Of a stretch of 5,499 bases of DNA, positions 1 to 4,981 are shown piece by piece (the first letter of the stretch is position 1; each line of letters begins with the position of its first letter). The notes beneath the pieces are model-generated. The model did not search any database. It saw only the letters and a program-made list of their open reading frames with translations, and had not been told where the DNA came from. The position numbers and the translations under genes are program-made. Location of the stretch: assembly GCA_948665105.1 (NCBI GenBank), contig CAPNGW010000161.1, positions 1 through 5,499 of the forward strand, in the 5' to 3' direction. The DNA is from an uncultured Lachnospiraceae bacterium. Lineage in GTDB: Bacteria; Bacillota; Clostridia; Lachnospirales; Lachnospiraceae.

Positions 1-391
1 CGGCACGCTGATTACCGGTAAGACCACGGACCTTTTGGGGGCCTCTGCCGCCGTTTTGTTAAACGCTCTGAAGGCTTTGGCCGGCATCTCCCACGAGGTA
101 CACCTTATCGCTCCTGAGGTGATTGCACCCATCCAGAAATTAAAGACCCATTATCTTGGAAGCAGGAATCCCCGGCTTCACACGGATGAAGTGCTGATTG
201 CCCTGTCCATGAGTACCAGAAAGGACGAGAACGCCCGGAAGGCCATGGACATGCTTCCGGTACTCTCCGGCTGCCAGGTCCACACCTCGGTGATGCTCTC
301 CTCCGTTGATATCAAGATATTCAAAAAGCTGGGCATGATGCTCACCAGCGAGCCGGTGAGCGGACGTACAGAATCTGTCAAAAGTAAGTAA
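1..391 (+). CDS. DUF1846 (UPF0371) family protein, C-terminal part
   Basis: This is a partial gene. The frame is open from base 2 and continues upstream of the window, so only the last 129 residues are visible before the TAA at 389-391. An in-frame TTG at 35 is not a real start, because family-like sequence lies before it. The opening GTLITGKTTDLLGASAA stretch, the PIQKLK segment and the NPRLHTDEVLIALS stretch are the hallmark C-terminal sequence of DUF1846 proteins, which are about 500 residues long in Firmicutes and Actinobacteria. The biochemical function of the family is not established, so none is assigned. The end of the protein looks complete and normal (the conserved KLG..LTSEP segment is followed by a short polar tail). 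The gene is followed 3 nt after its stop by an intrinsic terminator, so it is the last gene of its transcript. The next gene is convergent. The family assignment rests on remembered motifs, not on a search. Confidence 0.88.
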   Translation, partial: GTLITGKTTDLLGASAAVLLNALKALAGISHEVHLIAPEVIAPIQKLKTHYLGSRNPRLHTDEVLIALSMSTRKDENARKAMDMLPVLSGCQVHTSVMLSSVDIKIFKKLGMMLTSEPVSGRTESVKSK

Positions 392-394
392 GCT

Positions 395-438
395 GTGGGG
401 GATTATCCGCTTAAGGATAAATCCCCCATAAATTTTTT
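395..438 (+). terminator. Rho-independent terminator of the DUF1846 gene
   Basis: The 5' arm at 397-408 (GGGGGATTATCC) pairs with 415-427 (GGATAAATCCCCC), giving 12 bp with one bulged A and a 6-nt loop (GCTTAA). The stem can extend through T396-A428 and G395-T429. A run of six T follows at 433-438. The polarity suits the plus-strand gene ending at 391. The 3' arm and T run lie inside the last codons of the convergent peptidase gene. Read on the minus strand, the hairpin is followed only by a mixed CTTACTTACTTTT stretch, so it may terminate that gene weakly as well. Confidence 0.85.
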
Positions 439-1355
439 ATCTGGTATTGCAGTGTGTCAAACTCCCACCGCTTTTCACTGTTGCTGTGGCGGTTGGGGTC
501 GTTGACGAAGAATCCCTTCTCGTCATATCCCGTAAGCAGGATAAAATGTCCGGTGGTGGTAAAATCCCCGGGCGCCATGCTGCACACAATCAGGCCGCCG
601 TTATCCAACGCATCCTTCATGGCCCTTTCGCTTAAGGTCAGCATTTCTCCACTTAGCCCCAGCTTTTTTACGCCTTCCGTCCACAGGCTCCAGTTGGTTC
701 CCTCCTTGGTATAGTAGCCGTTCTCATACGCAAATTTCGCCATCTCTCTGGGATTCACATTCACATCCCCGGTAAAATACAGATAAGCCATATTCAGGCA
801 GACGGGACCACATCCGGCCAGGGCAATGAGATTGTCCCCATAGCTGTCGTACCCCCAGCGTTTGTCCCACTGCATGAGAAGGGGCACCTCTCCGGCCGTG
901 TAATCCCCGGACAAATCCACGGGCTGGCTCTTGTAATTCTCCCGGTTGGGATAATCCTCAACAAAATCTCTGGCTTCCTGGTTCAGCTCCCGAAGCTCTA
1001 TAAGCTCCGCCATATACTCCTGCTGCGTCCGGCGTCCGTTTAAAAAGGTCTCAATCCCCTCTTCCTCCTTTACAGCGCTGTTCCATGGCCACACCATTTG
1101 CTGAAAACCCCTGGCCTTCACAGCCAGAACCGCCAGCAGAGCCAGACACAGGCAGAGAAACGCCAAAGCAGTCAGAAGCCGAAAGCCCGAGCGGGACTTT
1201 TTCCGCCGCCTTCTGCTACAGGAAACCGGCTTCGGATGCGGCCGGTTAATATCAATAAATACCAATTCATCGTCAGTCCATCTTCTTGAACTATCGTTCA
1301 AGAAGCATCCCTCGCTCCGCTCGGTCAATTCCAAATCTCCACTTTTTGAGAACAT
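411..1355 (-). CDS. Membrane-anchored C39-like cysteine peptidase family protein
   Basis: The predicted protein has 314 residues. An Arg/Lys-rich patch (SRRRRKKSR, about 47-55) precedes one hydrophobic segment (about 58-80), which suggests an N-in, C-out anchor. A Glu-rich, possibly coiled-coil linker (about 95-140) follows. The C-terminal domain (about 153-314) matches the Peptidase_C39_2 pattern: a Gln in MQWDKRW (about 161, possible oxyanion-hole residue), Cys182 in AGCGP, His270 in GHFILLTGYD and Asp286 in NDPN. The Cys-His-Asp set is intact, so the domain may be an active extracellular thiol peptidase or amidase, but its substrate is unknown. The frame is open up to 1451, but the ATG at 1353-1355 is preferred. 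It has GAAAGGA at 1365-1371 with a 9-nt spacer, whereas the ATGs at 1451 and 1385 lack a good RBS and the likely -10 box lies downstream of 1451. No ABC transporter domain is present, so it is not a bacteriocin exporter of the C39 type. Confidence 0.82.
   Translation of the reverse strand: MFSKSGDLELTERSEGCFLNDSSRRWTDDELVFIDINRPHPKPVSCSRRRRKKSRSGFRLLTALAFLCLCLALLAVLAVKARGFQQMVWPWNSAVKEEEGIETFLNGRRTQQEYMAELIELRELNQEARDFVEDYPNRENYKSQPVDLSGDYTAGEVPLLMQWDKRWGYDSYGDNLIALAGCGPVCLNMAYLYFTGDVNVNPREMAKFAYENGYYTKEGTNWSLWTEGVKKLGLSGEMLTLSERAMKDALDNGGLIVCSMAPGDFTTTGHFILLTGYDEKGFFVNDPNRHSNSEKRWEFDTLQYQIKNLWGIYP
1282..1305. repeat. Perfect 10-bp hairpin inside the C39-like coding region
   Basis: CTTCTTGAAC at 1282-1291 and GTTCAAGAAG at 1296-1305 form a perfect 10-bp stem with a TATC loop. 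It lies 50-73 nt into the peptidase coding sequence, within the codons for FLNDSSRR in the cytoplasmic tail. A GC-rich patch with a tandem CGCTC CGCTC follows at 1313-1322. Possible roles are a translation-modulating mRNA hairpin, a protein-binding palindrome or a relic of a small dispersed repeat. The sequence alone does not decide between them. Confidence 0.7.
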
Positions 1356-1437
1356 AAAAGACCATCCTTTCTGTTTCCGCATATGACAAGTATTCACACT
1401 TTCTGCGTATATTATAAGAAAAAATGGTCTTATGTTC
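1350..1437. repeat. Inverted repeat flanking the C39-like gene promoter
   Basis: GAACATAAAAGACCAT at 1350-1365 is complementary to ATGGTCTTATGTTC at 1424-1437. All 14 bases of the right arm pair, leaving a 2-nt AA bulge in the left arm. The arms are 58 nt apart. The 1350-1365 arm contains the start codon of the peptidase gene (1353-1355) and abuts its ribosome binding site. The other arm lies between the -35 and -10 positions of the putative promoter. Confidence 0.75.
1365..1371 (-). promoter_or_regulatory. Ribosome binding site that decides the start of the C39-like gene
   Basis: On the minus strand this reads GAAAGGA, 9 nt before the ATG at 1355. No comparable purine-rich site precedes the two upstream in-frame ATGs, at 1451 and 1385, so this site supports the shorter 314-residue protein. 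Confidence 0.65.
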
Positions 1438-1439
1438 TT
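1411..1439 (-). promoter_or_regulatory. Putative promoter of the C39-like peptidase gene
   Basis: On the minus strand a perfect TATAAT lies at 1411-1416. With a 17-nt spacer, the -35 position (1434-1439) reads AAGAAC, a poor match to TTGACA. The predicted transcript would begin near 1404 and have a leader of about 50 nt before the ATG at 1355. The -10 match is strong but the missing -35 makes this moderate evidence. An activator or upstream read-through could contribute. Confidence 0.45.
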
Positions 1440-1496
1440 TTCTTTTTTCATAGGAATTTCTGACGAATTTATGACATTATGGGAATATCCTCATCA

Positions 1497-2276
1497 TCAC
1501 TCAGCTGAAGCCCTTGCCCATCTGCCGCTTCCCTGCCTCATAAGATACAAAATCCCGTTAATCAGTAGCAGGGCCACAGTTGCCAGCACCGTAAGAATCA
1601 CAATGGAAGTCGGCAGAAACAGGCGAATCCCCACCAAATCATATACAGCCCGGGCAATTCCCAGGGTGGGCGGCGCTCCCAGGAACAGATAATCGGTATG
1701 AAGCCACAGGTTAACGCCGAAGGCCAAGGTTGCGAATACAGTAAGCAGGGGGGCGTTAAATTTCATGTCCCGAAGCTCCAGATACTCGAAACGTCGGATT
1801 TGCAGTATGCCCAGAAAAAGAATAGTTCCATGGGATAAGAAAAAATACGTCACGCGATAGGAAATTACAGGAAACATGGCGTCCACCGTTGCGGGATATA
1901 TCAGAGCAATACATGCACCCAGAGTATTAATCACCGCCATAAAGCGGCGCAGCCTCTCATTGTCCAGGAAAATGGCCACTGCCGAGACATACACACAAAT
2001 GGAGCACAGATGCAGCGGTATGATTTCCATATAGGGGGGATTGGGGCTTGTCAGAATATTCCATCCATAATAAAACCACTCTCCCAGAACGAACAGGGAT
2101 ATGATAAGCTTCTCCCTGCGGTGTACCCCTTCCGGCCCAGCGCACTTAAGGCTTCGGACCATCACAAGAATATACAATACCACAAGCAGTAAATAAGACA
2201 TATGCTGTAAGGAAAATGCCCGAAATGCATTCTCATATGGATTTGTTGCCGTATAGTAATGGAAAAATTGTCCCAT
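1497..2276 (-). CDS. YwaF/TIGR02206 family seven-helix integral membrane protein
   Basis: The protein has 259 residues and about seven hydrophobic segments (roughly 24-42, 56-75, 84-105, 113-131, 141-160, 172-192 and 221-245), so it is an integral cytoplasmic membrane protein. Recognisable family features are PLHLCSI (87-93, with Cys91), SHGT (His149) and a TDYLFLGAPP loop (194-203), as in the bacterial YwaF/TIGR02206 group related to eukaryotic TMEM164. No function is firmly assigned to the bacterial members. TMEM164 has been reported to be a phospholipid acyltransferase with a catalytic cysteine, so a lipid-related role using Cys91 and His149 is possible but only inferred. The start at 2276 is well supported by GGGGAG followed by a 6-nt spacer. 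The C-terminus is short and basic. The gene lies 141 nt upstream of the codirectional C39-like gene with no clear terminator between them, and is divergent from tetR. Confidence 0.83.
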   Translation of the reverse strand: MGQFFHYYTATNPYENAFRAFSLQHMSYLLLVVLYILVMVRSLKCAGPEGVHRREKLIISLFVLGEWFYYGWNILTSPNPPYMEIIPLHLCSICVYVSAVAIFLDNERLRRFMAVINTLGACIALIYPATVDAMFPVISYRVTYFFLSHGTILFLGILQIRRFEYLELRDMKFNAPLLTVFATLAFGVNLWLHTDYLFLGAPPTLGIARAVYDLVGIRLFLPTSIVILTVLATVALLLINGILYLMRQGSGRWARASAE

Positions 2277-2333
2277 CTTTATCTCCCCGGTAATTTCTGT
2301 ATTTGAAAAAAGCTCTTCCTCGTTTCCAAGTAC

Positions 2334-2339
2334 AGTATA
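2334..2339 (-). promoter_or_regulatory. Extended -10 promoter of the YwaF-like gene
   Basis: The minus strand reads TGC TATACT, an extended -10 element, with the TATACT at 2334-2339. The -35 position 17 nt further upstream is a T-run (TTTTTT) that matches the consensus poorly, as is usual for extended -10 promoters. The predicted start is near 2327, giving a leader of about 50 nt before the ATG at 2276. The spacing to the gene is plausible. It lies more than 100 bp from the palindromes near tetR, so the repressor need not control it. Confidence 0.45.
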
Positions 2340-2445
2340 GCATAGAAGCTTCCGGGAAAAAAGCCCTTTCTTTACTATTTCCAGCGATTCTCTGTTTTCT
2401 GGTGGGTGTGAACAGTAAGGTTTTCTGCCGTATCATCTCCACTTT

Positions 2446-2466
2446 TTACATACTTTTGGTATGTAA
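2446..2466. promoter_or_regulatory. Putative TetR operator O1, perfect palindrome upstream of the -35 box
   Basis: TTACATAC, a 5-nt centre TTTTG, then GTATGTAA form a perfect 8-5-8 palindrome. It ends 3 bp before the -35 hexamer of the tetR promoter. Size and symmetry fit a TetR-family dimer site. A degenerate copy lies at 2501-2521 on the other side of the promoter. Assignment to the TetR protein encoded at 2534 is an inference from position. Confidence 0.7.
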
Positions 2467-2469
2467 TTG

Positions 2470-2498
2470 TTGACATGGCCTTGCTTCGGTGCTATACT
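2470..2498 (+). promoter_or_regulatory. Consensus promoter of the tetR-ABC operon
   Basis: TTGACA at 2470-2475, a 17-bp spacer and TATACT at 2493-2498 make a near-perfect housekeeping promoter. The predicted start is around 2505, within operator O2, and the leader before the ATG at 2534 is about 29 nt. A promoter this strong would need repression, which fits the two flanking palindromes. Confidence 0.85.
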
Positions 2499-2500
2499 TT

Positions 2501-2521
2501 AAACATACCAAACGAATGTAA
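2501..2521. promoter_or_regulatory. Putative TetR operator O2 over the transcription start
   Basis: AAACATACC, AAAC, GAATGTAA matches the reverse complement of O1 at 17 of 21 positions. It keeps one strong half-site (ACATAC) and one degenerate half-site (GAATGT). It sits directly after the -10 box over the predicted start and reaches the ribosome binding site. Binding here would block initiation. Its centre is 55 bp from the centre of O1, about five helical turns, so both dimers could lie on the same face of the DNA. Confidence 0.62.
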
Positions 2522-2533
2522 AAGGAGAAACCT

Positions 2534-3175
2534 ATGTCCAGAAACAAACATCCGGAAGTCACTGTTGAAAAAATATTAGAAGTATCTCAGCAGCTATTCC
2601 TTGAAAAAGGGTATGATCACACAACCATCCAGGATATCGTCCATGAGTTAGGAGGGCTGTCCAAGGGCGCTATTTATCATCACTTTAAGTCAAAGGTGGA
2701 GATTATGGATGCCTTGGGCGATAAGATGTTTTCCAACAATAATCCCTTTGAGGCCGTAAAAAAACGTACAGATTTAAACGGACTCCAAAAAATGAAATTG
2801 GTAATTCTGTTAAATCAGTCTGACGAAACCCAGGTGGAATTAACAAAGCAGGCCATTCCACTTTTGAAAAATCCTCATGTCCTGGCAAGAATGATTGACG
2901 CAAATCGACGCATATTGTGCCCCCTTTGGTTGGAGCTCATAGAAGAGGGTCAGAGGGACGGCTCCATTCAAACTGAATATGCAAAGGAATTATCAGAGCT
3001 GCTGGTTCTTTTGGATATCTGGATGATACCCTCAATTTTTCCTGCCAATATGGAAGAAACACAGCGCAGGTTTCAGTTTATATCAGAAATGTTCCAAAGA
3101 ATGGGAGTGCCTCTTTATGATGAAGAAATTGGCGCTATGATAAAGAGCCTGCCTTACTTTTCAGAATCAGAGTAA
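2534..3175 (+). CDS. TetR-family transcriptional regulator, probable repressor of the ABC efflux operon
   Basis: The protein has 213 residues, a usual TetR length. The N-terminal DNA-binding domain (about 10-56) shows the family pattern: a helix with AxxLFLEKGYDHTTIQDI-like sequence, then the recognition segment LSKGAIYHHFKSK (42-54). The rest (about 57-213) is a helical ligand-binding and dimerisation domain without a recognisable ligand signature. The start at 2534 follows AAAGGAG (2521-2527) with a 6-nt spacer. It is the first gene of an operon with the ABC ATPase (34-nt gap) and permease, and two palindromes flank its promoter. This suggests that it represses itself and the transporter and is released by a substrate of the pump. 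The inducer cannot be read from the sequence. Confidence 0.9.
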   Translation: MSRNKHPEVTVEKILEVSQQLFLEKGYDHTTIQDIVHELGGLSKGAIYHHFKSKVEIMDALGDKMFSNNNPFEAVKKRTDLNGLQKMKLVILLNQSDETQVELTKQAIPLLKNPHVLARMIDANRRILCPLWLELIEEGQRDGSIQTEYAKELSELLVLLDIWMIPSIFPANMEETQRRFQFISEMFQRMGVPLYDEEIGAMIKSLPYFSESE

Positions 3176-3209
3176 AGAAAGCCCAAAGAATAGGAAAGGA
3201 AAATTTCTA

Positions 3210-4214
3210 ATGATGAAGACAATGACAGCGAGTCCATCCCCAAAATCCTTTGGTAATAGTGAAGCTATTTCCGTTTCATCCTTAAGGAAAAGTTACAAGG
3301 ATACAGAGGTATTGAGAGATGTGAATTTTTCTGTGCCCAGAGGATGCATCTACGCTTTGCTGGGCTCTAACGGCGCGGGGAAAACAACCACCATTGGGAT
3401 CCTGACTACGCAGCTAAAAGCAGACAATGGAAAAATTAAAATTGAAGGATATGATGTGCGGAAAAATCCACAGAAAATACATGAGCTTATCAGTCTGACC
3501 GGACAGTTTTCAACTGTGGACGAGGCTCTGACGGGGAGAGAAAACCTTGTAATCATGGGAAAGCTTCGCCATGTACCTGAACCGGAAAAAGGTGCCACAA
3601 AGTTATTGGAGTATTTTGAATTATCCCCCTGGGCAAATCAACCCGTCTCCACATATTCAGGCGGAATGAAACGAAAGCTGGATATTGCCATGAGCTTAAC
3701 TGGAAGTCCCAAAATAATCTTTTTAGACGAGCCCACAACGGGATTAGACCCCCAAAGCCGCCACGGTATGTGGAATATCATCAAGGAGCTCAATCAATCC
3801 GGGGTAACGATTTTCTTGACGACACAATACCTGGAGGAAGCCGAACAGCTGGCTGACAGGATTGGCATCTTACATCAGGGAAGGATGATTGCCCAAGGAA
3901 CATCTGAGGAGTTGAAGTCTTATCTTCCCCATGGCGCTGTTGAATTTACCTTTGAAGATATTGAAACTCTTGAAAAGGTAAAATCACTGGTGAAAAGCCA
4001 CAAAATGTCCTCCAAATCGGAGGACAAGCAACTGCTCATTTATACAGACGGCAAAGCCGATACCCTGGCACAAATATTCAGCAGCCTATATCAAAATCAG
4101 ATAAGCATTCAAGGCTTTTCCCAGCTTACACCTGATTTGGAGGAGGTATTTTTAACAATGATTGCAGAAAGTGAGGAAAAATCCAATGGAAGTCAAAGCA
4201 ACAAAGTTTCATGA
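3210..4214 (+). CDS. DrrA-like ABC transporter ATP-binding protein
   Basis: The protein has 334 residues and one nucleotide-binding domain with all core motifs: Walker A GSNGAGKTT (52-60), Q-loop Gln99, signature YSGGMKRK (149-156), Walker B IIFLDEP (169-175, catalytic Glu174) and D-loop GLDP (178-181). The switch position usually held by His is Gln206 in LTTQYLEEAEQLADRI, a feature of the daunorubicin-resistance (DrrA) group. The C-terminal extension (about 235-334) ends with LTPDLEEVFLTMI, resembling the DrrA regulatory tail. It should energise the permease encoded next and act at the inner face of the membrane. The start at 3210 follows GGAAAGGA with a 9-nt spacer. The ATG directly after it (3213) is an alternative. 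The N-terminal 15-20 residues are unusually long and polar. The substrate is unknown; export of a drug, peptide or lipid is possible. Confidence 0.92.
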   Translation: MMKTMTASPSPKSFGNSEAISVSSLRKSYKDTEVLRDVNFSVPRGCIYALLGSNGAGKTTTIGILTTQLKADNGKIKIEGYDVRKNPQKIHELISLTGQFSTVDEALTGRENLVIMGKLRHVPEPEKGATKLLEYFELSPWANQPVSTYSGGMKRKLDIAMSLTGSPKIIFLDEPTTGLDPQSRHGMWNIIKELNQSGVTIFLTTQYLEEAEQLADRIGILHQGRMIAQGTSEELKSYLPHGAVEFTFEDIETLEKVKSLVKSHKMSSKSEDKQLLIYTDGKADTLAQIFSSLYQNQISIQGFSQLTPDLEEVFLTMIAESEEKSNGSQSNKVS

Positions 4215-4959
4215 CACGGTTACCATGGCAAAACGCTGTCTCCTGCTGTCAAAAAGAAATCCGGATACTCTCTTGACAAGTATTATGCTGCCGGCATTGA
4301 TGATGCTGTTATTTGTTTCCTTATTTGGCAATCTGGTCCATGTAGAAAACACTTCCTATGTAAACTATATCGTGCCGGGGGTTTTGCTGCAATGCATTGG
4401 GCAGTGCTCCTCCACCACAGCTATTATGGTGAACAAGGATGTGACAAGCGGCATCGTCCAAAGGTTTTGTACATTGCCAATCAAAAAAATATCTGTTTTA
4501 AACGGACACATATTGGAAGCCGTTATACGAAATATCATAGCTTCTGTTATAGTACTGCTTGCAGCAATGCTTGTGGGTTTCCGCCCCTGTGCTCATTTCC
4601 TGGATTGGTGCGTGGTATTCATCCTGCTGCTTGGTACTATTTTAACAATGTCCTGGTTATCTGTGATTGTAGGTCTTATTTCAAATAGTCCCGAGGGGGC
4701 AAGCTCATTGTCGGCCTTCGCTATTATACTGCCCTATTTAAGCTCTGGATTTGTGCCGACAGAATCCTTGCCCAAAGGAATGAGGATATTTGCGGAGTAC
4801 CAGCCCTTGACTCCTGTGATTGACACCATGAGAAATGCTTTGTTGGGAAAGCCTCTTAACGCAAGCACTTTCTTAATTGCAGTCCTCTGGTGTCTTGGAT
4901 TAATCATACTGTTTTACACTGTCTCACTGGTATTATTTCAGAGGAGGCTTGGCAAATAA
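4186..4959 (+). CDS. DrrB-like ABC-2 type transporter permease
   Basis: The protein has 257 residues and about six hydrophobic segments (roughly 29-49, 61-82, 109-131, 140-163, 174-192 and 229-250), the normal size and topology of an ABC-2 permease. The SGFVPTESLP segment followed by the FAEYQPLTPVIDTMR stretch is characteristic of DrrB-type permeases. It forms the membrane channel paired with the upstream ATPase, probably as a dimer. The ATG at 4186 is chosen because GAGGAA (4173-4178) lies 7-8 nt upstream. A TTG at 4162 in the same frame has no well-spaced RBS. The gene overlaps the ATPase gene by 29 nt, which points to translational coupling and balanced subunit levels. It is the last gene of the operon and ends 22 bp before the stop of convergent hydF, with no clean terminator between them. 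Confidence 0.9.
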   Translation: MEVKATKFHDTVTMAKRCLLLSKRNPDTLLTSIMLPALMMLLFVSLFGNLVHVENTSYVNYIVPGVLLQCIGQCSSTTAIMVNKDVTSGIVQRFCTLPIKKISVLNGHILEAVIRNIIASVIVLLAAMLVGFRPCAHFLDWCVVFILLLGTILTMSWLSVIVGLISNSPEGASSLSAFAIILPYLSSGFVPTESLPKGMRIFAEYQPLTPVIDTMRNALLGKPLNASTFLIAVLWCLGLIILFYTVSLVLFQRRLGK

Positions 4960-4981
4960 ACCCCCTTACTTTTATGTCAAA

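Noticed and set aside
1356..1451. Longer N-terminus of the C39-like protein from the ATG at 1451
   Set aside because: No RBS precedes it, the likely -10 box lies within this stretch, and a good RBS serves the ATG at 1355.
2233..2442. Minus-strand open frame of 69 codons across the ywaF-like start and the intergenic region
   Set aside because: It overlaps the well-supported YwaF-like start and promoter in another frame, and its product shows no recognisable family or good RBS.
3816..3845. Missing H-loop histidine in the ABC ATPase (Gln206) as a sign of an inactive enzyme
   Set aside because: Gln at this position with TTQYLEEA context is, to my knowledge, usual in the DrrA group, and all other catalytic motifs are intact.
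4162..4185. TTG start for the permease eight codons upstream
   Set aside because: The nearby AGGAGG at 4141-4146 is 15 nt away, while the ATG at 4186 has a well-spaced GAGGAA.
4392..4688. Plus-strand open frame of 98 codons inside the permease gene
   Set aside because: It is in another frame of a clear ABC-2 permease gene and its product is Cys/His/Ser-rich with no family resemblance.
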